From assembly GCA_028564675.1 (NCBI GenBank), contig JAOVVO010000373.1:1-64000 (forward strand): DNA of 64,000 bases. The letters run 5' to 3'. Origin of the DNA: Onchocerca lupi. Lineage: Eukaryota; Nematoda; Chromadorea; Rhabditida; Onchocercidae. A program made the position numbers and the translations under genes. This document shows, one piece after another, positions 1-12,105 of this stretch (its first letter is position 1; each line of letters opens with the position of its first letter). Under the pieces are notes generated by a model. The model saw only the letters and a program-made list of their open reading frames with translations. It was not told the origin of the DNA and searched no databases.

Positions 1-433
1 TTAATTTTTTTTTTCTTTTTTTTTTTTTTTTTTTTTTTTGCATTCTGTCATGCCATTTTTCCAAGTACTGTAATTGCGAAATGGCATTTCGTAAAATCCA
101 CGCAATACAAATGATCTCATTTTCTTCGCTTCACAAATAGTTGTCGTTAAAAAAATCTTTTAAATATAGTTGCAAGCGAATGAAATTGATTGTTTCATTT
201 CTCCAACTTAACAGTTATTCAAATGAAGGACGAGACGAAGGATGGTATTTTTGCTTGAAATATTTGAAATGATCCAAAAAAAAATTTTTTTTTTTTAAAT
301 TAAAATCTTAAAAAAAGAAAGCTACATTAAAATTTATTCACATGCATGTTATTGAATTCATTTATATCAATTGATCTAACAGCTAAATCATTATATTCCT
401 TAACTTGAACTAAAAATGCATTCTGATAAATTT
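1..433. other. Left-edge AT-rich sequence, no gene seen
   Basis: A nearly uninterrupted T run occupies about positions 7-39, and A/T-rich sequence continues to 433. I see no exon. If the minus-strand exon at 445-661 is real, this stretch is the start of its first intron, because the gene would continue off the left edge. Confidence 0.5.
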
Positions 434-444
434 CTAACTTATAC

Positions 445-661
445 TGAGTATGTTTTTCCAATGCCATTTTTCAAAATCAATAATTATCATATTATTATTT
501 ATTGAATTCATCATTATTTGCAATAATCGAGCAATTTTTTTTCTTTGGAATAGTGATCGCGGAGTGAGATGAGATGAAGATGACGTTGAAGCATCATAAT
601 AATGATGATATGGTCGAGAGCTCAAGAGCGGATCTGATGCGTCGCACAAATCCTCCGCCAT
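445..661 (-). CDS. 5' exon of an unidentified minus-strand gene (partial)
   Basis: The open frame starts with an ATG at 659-661 in a favourable context (AAATGGCGG on the minus strand). It encodes MAEDLCDASDPLLSS, followed by a His/Tyr-rich and a Ser-rich stretch and then a Lys/Arg-containing segment. A plausible donor (CTCA|GTATAAG) at 444 would end the exon after 72 codons plus one base, so the rest of the gene would lie beyond the left edge. The acidic DPLLS stretch resembles a dileucine sorting motif, which is only a suggestion. The first 40 residues have better codon content than the surrounding AT-rich DNA. I do not recognise the protein family. It could also be a chance open frame. Confidence 0.45.
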
Positions 662-3600
662 TTACGAAATATTTAGAAGTCGTGAGTTTCTGTAGCATGA
701 GCGGAATCTGAAGTGACATCTTGAAAATGAGGAAAAGCTTGTGCTCTAACTCCTCGAACAATCACAAACAACAAACGGACTCCAGCATCATAAATAATTA
801 GAAATGAAAACTTATTAGTATTATTTCACAAATGCTTCTTCTCATTTTGGAAATTCCGTGAACGCTCTTGCTGCCAAATTGAGCCAATGTCGATACCAAT
901 TCTTCCGCTTGTAAATTTGGCAAAAACTATTAGTAGCTCAATCTATTTTGATTTATTAGCTCGTTAGACTATGTATTTTTTATAAACAATTAAGCATTTA
1001 GAATAAAAATTAAGTTTTTAACAACTAATTTAGAGCAATGGAAAAGTGATGTTTGATTACGCTTCAAATATTTCCGAATCAATGAATTCCAATTGTTGGT
1101 TATGAAGAAATACATGAAAAACAATACTAGTACGTCCGGAAAAAATACTAGTACTTTAAAAAATACTAGTACTAGAACTTTCTTGAAAAAAAACAATACT
1201 AGTACTTTCTTGCGTAGTAGTGAAAAATTTACAGTCATAAGATTAACAATTAGTGGTTGTAGTAAGAAAAAAAAAAAATGAATCTGTACATGATAATTTG
1301 GAATGCTAACGAATCGATCACAATTAGTAAACTTAGATTGATTATATTGAAGAAATATAATCATTTTTTATCCAATGTAATCATTGTGAAAGATTTTATT
1401 TGAATGATTTTTTGAAAAAATTCAGAAACTTTCAATATGAATTTAAATATTTGTTACATTTTCAGAATGCAACATATGTCTCTGAAGTAATTTGGAATCT
1501 TGAAGTAGAGCAAATCAATGCCAACAAAGTACACAAACAAAATGATGCGTTCAACTTGGATAATAGTATTCTTTGTAGAAGAAAGAGCATTTCTGAAAAA
1601 TCGTTTTGATTTACGAATGATCAATCGTATCTGAGAATTCAGACATTTTAAACATAACATATTTTTTTTAAGATTCTTTCCAGAAGACTCACTGCCATTT
1701 CGTTTCTATGCATGCTGCATGTAAGTTTTGCTGAAGAAAAAACAGCAACGATGGAACTCCATTTTTTTGGAATGATTACCCAAGGTCATGAGGAATGTTA
1801 TGAATAAAAGGTCGTTAAACAGCGAAGATTTGAATTGATGAAATTGATGGAGAGAAACGAAGAGATTCAAACTTCTGCATTCCTGATAAATGAAAACTTT
1901 TTTTCAAATGATGCCAAATGCAAGAAATTATTATCTCAACCATTCATTTATTCCTTCCCGAGAAAGAAACTGTTGCATTAAGCATTAATTATTTTTCATT
2001 CAATACTAACTTTTCTTTCAATTATTCGGCAATAATGCATTGCATTAAACTTTTTTTTTAGATTTTTTCTTTTTTTTTTAAAAAAAATGAGACAAAATCC
2101 CAAAAAAAAAGCAATTCTGCCCAAATGCTAGTTCAATGCGATTAATTTAAAAATCATTTCCATCCGTCCTACTCCAACATTGATATTTCCTTCTTCACAC
2201 TTCCATCACTTACTTGTATGATTTGAAACAACACAAATAACATAACTGCTATTAATTCCTCAATTTTTTTCTTTTGCTAATTACTTACTATAGTATTAAT
2301 AATTTTAATTTTGCAATTATTCTTTTTTTGAATATTTGATTTCTAATTTTCGAATTAATTTGCTCATTTTTGAGCTTTTTTTTTTCTTATTCGATTAGTA
2401 ATTTTTGAAAAATCACGATGAAAATTTTGAACGCTTGTTTATTCTTTAATAATAAATAAATGATTGAATTTATTGTCATTTGATGATTTTGAGAAAATCG
2501 TGATATCATAAGACTTAATTTTTAAAATAATGCTTTCGGATGAAACCATTTAAATTATCTTTCATTGTGATTTTCATTTTTGATTATATAACTTTGTTTT
2601 TTTTTTTTCTTTATTTAATTATTGTAGTTAATAGTTCTGTTTACAGCCAATTATAATTGTAACATGTATGCATGTTTGATTTATTTCATTTTTATTCTTT
2701 TGTTAGTTTAATTGATTTTTAAATATTTAGATTTTCATATATTATTATCGACAAGTTTACTTTGTAGCTAATATTTGTTTATTTCATTTATTTGGGATGG
2801 TCAGAAGTATTCTTATGGCTACTATGTTTCTTATTCTTATATATAAATATACTTTTTGATCTTTCTGGTTGCAATTAAAAGGTTATTGTGGTTAAAGTTT
2901 TTTTTTTAAATTATTAGCTATTATCTATAATTATTGACTATTATAACACAATTTGATTGTTTTCATCTTTTTGCAGATTTTCATTTTTCATGTATAATTA
3001 TGACTTAACTTTTTTTTTTTTTAATAGTTAAAACCAATAATGTTCTTTAAATAGTTTAAATTTGGGTTTCTCTAAGATTATTTACAAGTTGTTAGAAACT
3101 GTCTTCATATTCGGTATTATTCTACTAATTTTTGAAAAAAAACTAATTTAGTTGGGTTAATTTTTCAATTTTTATTTACTGATCATTATTTTATTTACAT
3201 TCATAATAGATACAAGAAATTGAAGCTTTGTTTTAATTTTTTATACAGTATTTTTCAATTTTCAATTAGTTTTTTTTAAGAAATTATGAATATTTTTGTC
3301 TCATTAATTTGGATTGGCTGATTTGCTAGCAGTATTTTGTATCTATAACGCTCATATCATAGATTTTAAATGTGGATGTTTTTCTTTTTTTTCTAAATTT
3401 AAAATTCAAAATTTGCTATCAGCACTTCATATCTTTTTGCATATTTAACATTTTTTTTTCTTAATTATTCCGTTAGGGAATATTAATGATTAATTTACGG
3501 ATTTAAACGACTTTTCCATTTGTTTTTATTGAAGTCAGTTCTTTAATTTTTTTAACTTCTCTTTTGTATTATAGAAATGTTTGCATTACTTAATTATTTA

Positions 3601-5837
3601 AATTTAAAAATATAGTACAAGAAGAAATAAAAATATCTTTGTCGATTTAATGTTTAATCACTTGAAATGCAAAAATTTACGATTAATTTGCATATTTTTT
3701 TTTGCTAGTTTTTAAGTTTCCAATTTCTGTGTACTAGCATATTAATGTGTTTGCTATAAGAAATGGTATTAATGATAATATAGAAAATTATCTATAGTTT
3801 TCACTGATCTATCTTTTTTTTATACTAATTGTTGTTGTATTTAAACATACGACACTTTGATCATTTATTGGCACTATCTATATAGAATACAAGTGACAAT
3901 TTATGCTTAATTTATTATATTTAATTTTATCATAATTAGCATTTAATTTATTGCCTAAATGATTATCTATTTCTCATTCATTACTGTTCCTGTGTTTATT
4001 ATCAACATTTATTATCAACATTCCTATGTTTTTTCGATCATCACTATTAATCATACCTTTATTCTTAAATATCGAAACTTTTTTCAAAATATTTCTCGAC
4101 TTATCTTATCTCATTTATTATCTTTTTAATAAAAATTGCTAAAACTGATTTTAAAAGAAGATAGTTTGATTGTGTTTTTGTATGCAAAAAATATTCCTTA
4201 ATTTTATTTTATAACAGCTTTTATGTTTGGTATCAGTTACTTTCATTTATCGTATTTGGTATTCAACGTTCTTTCATTTATTTACTCTCTTCAACTTTTT
4301 CATTTTATCAGATTTATTGTTTTTTAGTAATTCTTAAGGCACTAATTTTGCATTTGCTAAAATGAAGTAGTATAATGAGGAATGTTTTAGTAAATTGTTT
4401 TATTTATTTATTTTTATTTTTATTTTTTATGCATTAATAAATTATTTTATATCTTTTTCTAGCCGTTACTTTACTCACTAAGATGTTAAGAAAATGACTA
4501 TACCTGATGCTGAAAATGCTTGATTTGATTGTATATAAGTTGCAAATTTTGCTTTATGGTTTCTTCGTATAATTTAATATTTAGATAGTTATAATAAATT
4601 AATGCAATCCTGCTATTGAGCTATTCATGGTTTTCCGATAACAGAAACAGAAATTCAAATTTCCTATTTTTTTTGACTATTCTTATCATCTATATCGCCC
4701 ATTTCAATAGAAATTTTTGATTTTCCGATAAGTTGTTTCATCTGTTAAATCTTTTATCATTTTTAAACTTTTTGCCGAATAATCAGTCTATCATTATTCT
4801 GATTGTACTTTAACCGTTTCAAATATTCATTTGTTCATATTTATTTGTTTTTTTATTATTTGATTTTAAATTATTACAATTGTGATATTCTGGAGTTCAG
4901 CAGCAAAATTTATTCGAATCAATAAGTCCTCTTCATTTATTAAATTGCATCTATTTGAACAAATAATTTAGTTATAAGTTCTTTAGTTTTACGATCAACA
5001 ATTTTGTTTGTTTAAAGGATTTCGAATATTTTATTTTTCAATATTCTTTTCTTTTGCATTAGATTAATTAGTTTGAATTTCGACTTATCTTTCGCTCTTA
5101 TTTCACCTCATTTACTCTATACTTCATAATAATCTCATGTATTTCAATTTTTACTTAAATTATTATCTTACCTTAATACTTTTAAGATGCTTGCAGTCTT
5201 CTCTATCAGCAATTTTTGCATGCTTTTTTGCTCGCTTCACTTACATGCATTTTATATTTGACTTCAGTTCTGAATGCTTTTTCAAATTATTTTTTCATTA
5301 TCTGCAACTTGTACTTTGTGCATGTCTTTTATTTCTATTGTGTTTTGCACACTTTTTTGAATCATTTTACTTATTAAATTTTTTTTTCGAACTTAATATT
5401 AATACTTTTTTTTTTGACTCATTTTTTGTCTTCTGTGGCTTTTAGAAACCTTTTTTGTGCACTTTTCTTTTTTTTTATATTCCATTTTAATCTGTGAAAA
5501 TATGACAAGATTCTTAATTTTCCCCTTTCTCAAGAAATGATATTAGAGTTATGAGAATGCTAACAATGATATTTTGCCATAATTTATAAATTATAGGAAT
5601 GGTGGGAAAGTTTTTGTTGTGACAGAAACGAATCTTAGTGAGAAAAGTTTTATTGATTAATGGAAAATTGATTCTTCTTTATATTATAAGATAGAATAAA
5701 GTCAGATAATATCACGAATCGCTTGATTGTAGTAGAGATGGATTGAATCAGAGAATATTGATTTTCGAATTAATTGAAAGGCTGTTGAGTTGATTGACTT
5801 AGTAACCACTGAATGACTACTCAGTGCTATTATTAAA
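662..5837. other. Gene-poor T-rich intergenic region
   Basis: No exon with convincing coding content or paired splice signals was found. About 1980-5480 is strongly enriched in T over A on the plus strand and is made of short T runs (TTTTTT, TTTATT, ATTTTC). Open frames here, such as 5137-5445, are low-complexity Phe/Leu translations of T-rich DNA. The first few hundred bases would include the promoter of the minus-strand exon at 445-661. Confidence 0.6.
1123..1206. repeat. Cluster of palindromic TACTAGTA repeats
   Basis: The perfect 8-base palindrome TACTAGTA occurs at 1125, 1146, 1164 and 1196. Each copy sits in a longer AATACTAGTAC unit, and A-rich spacers separate them. The spacing is irregular (21, 18 and 32 bases), so this is a clustered rather than strictly tandem repeat. 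No transposon ends were recognised. Confidence 0.75.
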
Positions 5838-6722
5838 CTAGCCGGATGCTTCACTTATCCGGTTCCATAATCTATATGAAAAAAGCATCAATGTTCGTTT
5901 GTTCAAAATCTTAAATCCTCCGAAAGTTCTTAAACATGCATCTTATCTATATTAATTCAAAATCTTAGATATCGAGAAGTCCTTACCTATTGTTTTCAAA
6001 TTTTGACACAACTTTGCATTCGAATACACGCGCTGCTGTTGCTCAGTCTGATTAAGTGGGAAAAAAAGAGAAAGCTCAGGTTTCTAGTGTTGGGAAAAAT
6101 ACCAATATTTTGTAATTTGATCTGTAGTTTGGTTGGACTAGAGGCTGATTTCTGCTATTGTGATTAGACTAGGTAGCAATGAATGTGAGGATAATTAGGC
6201 GAGATAGCAATGTTTTTTGTGTCTTGTGTAACAGAGATGAATGCTGTTGAGAAAGGTTTTATTGATTGATGAAGAGTGTTTCTTCGTAACAAACAATTAT
6301 CAGAGAACATCCAGGCGAATTAATCACTGGGTTAGTCTTTCCTTTGTCGATAATAAAGAAGAATACCATTCAAGTGAATTGTTCGATTATTGCTACTGTC
6401 GTGTCGCTTTGAACTGTCGAAGTGGAACCCTTGGAACACCGAGCTATTGCTGTTGCTGCGTAGATCTTTGTCGTTTATCTGTGAATTGGAGCGTTTTAGT
6501 GGTAAACATGTTTGTCACCAGAACTGGATTTACCGCTTCGAGGTGAGATGGATTAGGGCATAGACTCAAATGTATTTTTTTACCATTATAACCGATATGA
6601 TATTTGACAACACCAGACACCCAAGGTCACTTGGATATGCAAAATTACTCTAAAATATCCCTTTGAAACTAATCTCGCGCCAGTTGACCTTTAGTATTTC
6701 TTGTTTACAATTAAGGAAGACG

Positions 6723-6846
6723 GATTATTATTATTATTAGAGAGATGGAAGGAAGAAGGAGAATGATAGAAAGAAGGAGGCCTTATTATTATCATTATTA
6801 TTAGAGAGATGAGAGGAAGAAGGAGAATGAGAGAAGAAAGGAAGGC
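6723..6846. repeat. Diverged tandem duplication inside Helitron A, about 62 bp unit
   Basis: Two adjacent copies, about 6723-6782 and 6783-6846, each run from an ATT-repeat tract through AGAGAGATG to a GGAAGAAGGAGAATGA-type purine block. They differ by small substitutions and indels. The unit is not seen in the other Helitron copies of this window. Confidence 0.7.
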
Positions 6847-6889
6847 GGAGTCAACAAACTCCGTCCCTCACGTACTTTTAGTTATTACG

Positions 6890-7016
6890 CACGTGTCACG
6901 CGAAAAAAAAATAAGTACGTCTATAAAAGAGCATGCGCCTATTTGATTGCAAGATTGTTTCAAAATTTGAAAAAAGTCGGTGGAGAACTTGCGGAGATCA
7001 TTGAGGAGTAACAGGT
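6890..7016 (+). promoter_or_regulatory. Promoter-like and exon-like block inside Helitron A
   Basis: A perfect E-box CACGTG at 6890-6895 is followed by a TATAAAAG box at 6922-6929. About 85 bases of more balanced composition follow, ending in a consensus-like splice donor (AACAG|GTAGCA) near 7014. This arrangement reads on the plus strand, antisense to the element. It could be a captured host promoter with a 5' untranslated exon, or chance. No coding exon follows. Confidence 0.3.
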
Positions 7017-7677
7017 AGCATTTACATTTTTATTTAAATAGATACTATTGATGCCGTGATTGCTGGAAGTTCTTTTTTATATTGATAATCGTTGATCTTG
7101 TGGTATGCAATGACTTACAATATGTTATACAAAAGGTCTTGATTATCAGGCAAAAAATAAGAGATATACATTGCTTATAGCTTTAAATAATGCACAAAAG
7201 CTTTAGGCCTTGCAATATTCTAGACAATTAACATAGATTCCAACATTTTAGACAAGCATACAAGCTTAATTATTAGATCGGGAGATGATAGAATAAAGTC
7301 TTTGTATCAGATCAAAGAATGAAACATAGATTAATAATTCATTTAACCGAGAAATATTGCAAATTTCTATCATACAGAATACTTTTTATGATTTCATCAT
7401 ATTTATATTATAAAATATTTTGGTATGACGATAAATGAAAAGAATCAATGCATACTTTTAATTTGATTTTAATTTTACAATTTACCGAAAAATTTTTATA
7501 AATTCAATCTTTTTTTCTTTTTTCTTAGTAATCTTCCGTGAATTTCATAAAGAAATTCTCTAATTAAATTCTTTTAAATAATTAATTTGAAACGAACAAT
7601 TAGATGCAAAAAAAAAATGACTGTGCTAATTAACTAATAAAATTTCCTTTCCATAATAACATCAGTAATGTTTAAAA

Positions 7678-7944
7678 CTAATCTCTAATGATATTTAGAA
7701 TTTCATTCTTAATGACGCATTCGATGAAATCCAAAATTTTCATGACAAAATCAATATGATGATATCTTGCTTGCTGTGACAGTACAAACACACAACCATT
7801 TCGAATGATTCGACCATTTATTTCGGCACCATCGACAATGTCACCATATTTCTCTACCACCAATCGTCTCAATCTTTCCTTCAACTTCTCAAACTTTATA
7901 TTTTTCATCTTTTTTTTTTTTTTTTTTTGAATTATTTCTTTCAA
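7678..7944 (-). CDS. Possible small gene or exon, unidentified
   Basis: A minus-strand open frame of up to 88 codons; an internal ATG would give about 76 residues beginning MKNIKFEKLKERL. The middle part (RRLVVEKYGDIVDGAEING) has more balanced codon content than the neighbouring DNA and looks amphipathic and globular. The N-terminal lysine run comes from a homopolymer, so the true start is unclear. No family was recognised, and no flanking exon or poly(A) signal supports it strongly. It may be an isolated exon or chance. Confidence 0.2.
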   Translation of the reverse strand: MKEIIQKKKKKKMKNIKFEKLKERLRRLVVEKYGDIVDGAEINGRIIRNGCVFVLSQQARYHHIDFVMKILDFIECVIKNEILNIIRD

Positions 7945-8189
7945 ATTTCAAACTTTTCAAAATTTTAAATTTTTTTCATTTTTTTTTTTTGCCATCGAAA
8001 ATTCCACAATTTTTTTCATTTTTCTTCTCCAAAAATTTCAAACTTTGTTAATCGTGTTATATTTATCATTTATAACTTATGTAAGCACATTGATTCATAG
8101 CATCATTGTGTATATTTGTTATCTGTGTGTATATGTATTGTGTGTTCTATGTTTGCATGTTTCGATGGTTGGTGACATCGATTTCATTT

Positions 8190-8226
<37 letters not shown>

Positions 8227-8359
8227 TTCATAATTCAAGATGGAATGGTATTGTGTGGGTGGTGAAAAGTCTCTCCGAGTCTCGTAATTGAACAAAATGG
8301 AAAGGATTTTCGATCTTTCATTGCAACTGTCATTTTTCAAAGACAAACTACCTTCTTTT

Positions 8360-8520
8360 ACTTCAATCTTTTCCATTTTCTCAATTTTCACCTGTTCCAT
8401 TTTCTCAACTCTTACCTGTTCTATCTCTTCAATTCATACCTGTTTCTCTTCCTAAACTTCCATCTTCTCCATCTTTTCTCTTTCATTTCTTCCAACTCCT
8501 ACCTGTTCCAGCTTTCCAAC
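8360..8520. repeat. Degenerate minisatellite with about 24-base period
   Basis: The minus strand repeats a unit resembling GAACAGGTAAGAGTTGAGAAAATG with variations, several copies across the block. In one minus-strand frame it would read as EQVRVEKM-type repeats, but two stop codons interrupt it. The pattern fits either a purine-rich minisatellite or the remains of a charged repeat protein. Confidence 0.55.
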
Positions 8521-10636
8521 CCCTTTCTATATTTTCCCTTGATAAGTACAACATTTGTTATTTCACTATTTGATTGATTTTTCCATTTTCTTTTTCCTTC
8601 TTTTTTTTTTTTCTCATTCTTTTCAAAAATGGTTTTTTTCATTTTCAAATTCATTTATTTTCTTTTTGAGAAATTTCCATTGAAACATTTAATTCAATAA
8701 TTTCATTTGATAAATTTGGATTTCATTAAAGTTGATTTAATTTTTAATTTGATTTTTTTGTATTGGAGCTTTTCCCGAATTTTCGATAAATTTATTTTAA
8801 GCAATTGCAAGCGAAGAAATCGGAAGAGAAAAAGAATTTATTTGCGCGAAATTAAGTTCAGTATATTGAAAGCAAAAGTGTTAAATTTAAAAAACGAATT
8901 TTCATGGAGATGTAAAAATTTGAGTTAAAATATTTCGTTGAATTAAAAAAATTCCAAAAAAAAAAAATTAGTCGAAGAAGAGTTTCTTTCTTTTTTTTTT
9001 TAAATGGATAAAATTTGTGAATTATAATATTTTTATGAAGTAAAACAGTTAATTGGAAAAGAAAGCGAAAATAATTTGTTTTTTCATTAAACTTTATTTT
9101 TTTGAAATTTTTTCTTTTTCCAAATGAAAAATTTTCATTTTTTCCTTTCTGTCTGGTAGAATTTAATGTGTTTGAATGTAATTAGTTGCATGAATTCATC
9201 GAAATAGGAATTATGCTTAATTTCATATTTCTGCAGTTTTTTTTTTTTTTTTTGAGAAGTAAATGAGAGGGAATAAAGAGAAAACAATATAGTTAAATGA
9301 TTATATAAAATTTTTATCTTAATCATGATAAGTGAATATCAAAATTGTATTTAATTATGTTGTAAAAATTAGCTGTTATTATTAACAGCTAAAAATAGAA
9401 TTATCGATTGATTCATTTTGGTATTCTCAATACTATACAAATAAAAGAACTGTTTAAAAATCATAAAAAAATGTAAAGAATGCATAAAATGCTGAAATCT
9501 AATAATTTTTCGCATTGCAAAAAATTATTTTTCAAGCAATAAAACTTATAATTTTTTATTTTAATATTTTCGAAATAATTTTTATAATTTTTTTTGTTTT
9601 AATGTTTTCGAAATATCTAATTCATTTACTTATAAAACTGAATGGCATTTGAGAATTTCTGTGAAACGTAAATATTTATATCAAATGAAGAAATTTTATT
9701 GCCATGAACATGTTATGCTATCTATGTAGGTGAGCATTTCAATTGATGGTTTAGAAATTTTTTCAGTCAATCAATATTTCTGAAATTGAGCATTAAATAT
9801 TGCTAATCAAATAATTCTGCGCATTATTTACTAGCATTTAATGAATCAATCAGTTATTTTGTCCGATTGATTATCAAATTTTTTAAAATATTACTGCAAA
9901 TATTAAGCTATCATTTTCTTTGAATAAATTAAAAAAAGAAAATAAAGCCTAATGATTGTCGTGCAGATGATATATGCATGTGCATGAAGGATGATTTGCA
10001 AGTTTCATCGTCCTGATTTCTTTTTCAATCACTATTGTTGCTGTCACATCGTCATTGTCCTTGATTACACTGATGGTTGATGGAAAATTGCACCAATTCT
10101 ATCAATAATTGTTTTGGCAAACTTTTTAGTCTTCATTGATGATTAATTATCAATTTCTGCTAATGTTATTATCAATTAATGTTTTATTTGATTTAATTTC
10201 TAATTTTGATTTTTCTCACTTCTATTTTTTCCTGAATCATTGCAAATATTTTTATTAACATTAATCTGATTATTCAAATTATATTTCGATAAAAATATAA
10301 TATTAAAATTAACAAATAAGTATGATTTATTAAATATACCATAATTACATAATGATAAAAGGCAATAAATGCAATAATTAATTAATTTTATTGATAATAT
10401 TCTTATAATTTATTAATTTTTTCTAGTCACATTTATTTCAATTGAAGAATTTTAAGAAAAATTGAACAATTTTATCATTTTCAATAATATTACAACAAAA
10501 GTCGATAAATTACTGGTTGACTAATTGCAATGAATGTGAAATGATTACAGAAATAAATCAAACAGATGTTAAACAGAAATAACTTTTTTTTTTTTTTTTT
10601 TTAAATGTTTAATGACGTTGTTTCGAATATCAACAT

Positions 10637-10660
10637 TTATATATATATATATATATATAA
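10637..10660. repeat. TA dinucleotide microsatellite
   Basis: An uninterrupted AT/TA run of about 22 bases. Similar short tracts occur at about 14070-14090 and 40408-40425. Confidence 0.8.
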
Positions 10661-11161
10661 TATAGATGTTGAATGGAAATTTTTCAAAGGCATTATTTTG
10701 GTTGATTTCTTCAAAACATTTCGATATATTTTATAAAAAAAATGAAAAAAAAAATGTTATTTTGTTGCGATTATTTTAGTCCAAATTTTATTGCTGTTTT
10801 AGTTTATAAAACAATCGGATGAAGGATGAAGAAGAGAGAAAAATGATGATAGAGAAAATTTATTAATGATAAATATAATTTGTAATCATATATTACAATT
10901 TATAACTAAATGGCCAAAACAAAAAAAAAAAATAACGATAATAATTATTGTTGAAAATTTTAATAATAATGATTGTTTTTGTTGATAATACAAAAATAAT
11001 ATAATAGTAATGGTAGTGATGATGATTATTGTCGTCATATGCTCATTCAATGAAATATATTCTAAATCTATAGAGATAATTTTTATTTTAATTAAGTAAT
11101 CCAAAATTGAATTATCATTTTTTTTTTTTTCATCGATTCTTCGGTATGTACAAATATAATC

Positions 11162-11192
<31 letters not shown>

Positions 11193-12105
11193 AATTGATT
11201 AATGCATTCAAATGACGGCATTGACTTTTATCTAATCGTTTTCTTTCCCTTTTGCTTTCTCATTCTTTTCTTATTTATTATTTCAAAGTTATGTTTATAT
11301 TTTGTTGTTGAGATGAGAAAAATTGCATAATATTGTAAGGAAAGAAAATTTTTTTTCTTTTTTCTTTTATCAATAATTCATAATTCATTGAAATGTCATT
11401 TCAATAAGCAAGTAGCGGAAGGCTTTTTTTTAAGTCAGCAAAAAAATTTTTCAAATTTCCTTATTTTTATTGTTTCAGTCAAATTCAATTATTGCTCCGT
11501 TCACAATATTTTTATCATTTAGCGTTGCTGTGGTAATTGTAATTATATATTTAATGTCAGTAACATAATTATCATCTGTTTTGCATGATATCATTATTAT
11601 TGAATTTTAATTATTCAACCAAATTTTTTCAATTTTTTTACCAACATTAGTAATATCGTATCGCAATCATTAATATTACTGTAACTGTTTGAATATGAAA
11701 GTTAATTCATAAGCATCTTAATAATAAATTTATATGATCATATCAATTTCAGGTTGTATTCTTGATTATTATTATTACAGCTATCTAACAACAATCATAA
11801 AAGATATTTTAATCTTTCCCTCTGCCAAATTCTAATGAATTATTGCTATTTTAAATTTGTTTCTATTACTATGCACATATGTCCAAAATTATATTCCATT
11901 TTCTGAATGCTTAACAGTAAAGTATTGATTTAGAAATTGACTATTTTTTAATATTCAATCTGTTACCATCATAAACAAAAAGAAAAAAAAACAAAACAAA
12001 ACAAAAACAAATCATTTTTCTCATCAAATAAATCACGATAATTAAAAACTATTATCAATTTGTTATCATTAACTACTATTTACTGCTGTTATCACTACAA
12101 TTATA

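Larger units (their letters stand above)
5838..7042 (-). mobile_element. Non-autonomous Helitron-like element A (about 1.2 kb)
   Basis: Read on the minus strand, the element starts with TCTATTTAAATAAAAATG after a host A (complement of 7043) and ends with CTAG before a host T (complement of 5837), the standard Helitron insertion signature. A short hairpin, CCGGAT...ATCCGG, lies at about 5842-5862 just inside the 3' end. About 5870-6545 is the reverse complement, with many mismatches, of 60390-60960 in Helitron D, which carries a helicase remnant. No helicase frame is present here. The open frame at 6241-6546 reads through repeat sequence and is probably not a gene. Confidence 0.75.
7043..12105. 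other. Gene-poor AT-rich region upstream of the SLC6-like gene
   Basis: The region is dominated by A/T homopolymers (for example T runs near 8192-8225 and A runs near 11161-11190), a TA dinucleotide tract and a minisatellite-like block at 8360-8520. One weak open frame is listed separately. I see no convincing exon pair. The 3' part must include the promoter of the gene at 12106, but no TATA box or other clear element could be singled out. Confidence 0.5.

Noticed and set aside
5137..5445. 102-codon open frame rich in Phe and Leu
   Set aside because: The composition follows directly from T-rich DNA; no motif, no splice partner. A chain of hydrophobic residues here is not evidence of a membrane protein.
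6241..6546. 101-codon plus-strand open frame with many Cys
   Set aside because: Its sequence is the reverse complement of the 3' region of Helitron D and recurs in Helitron C with stops, so it is transposon sequence read by chance.
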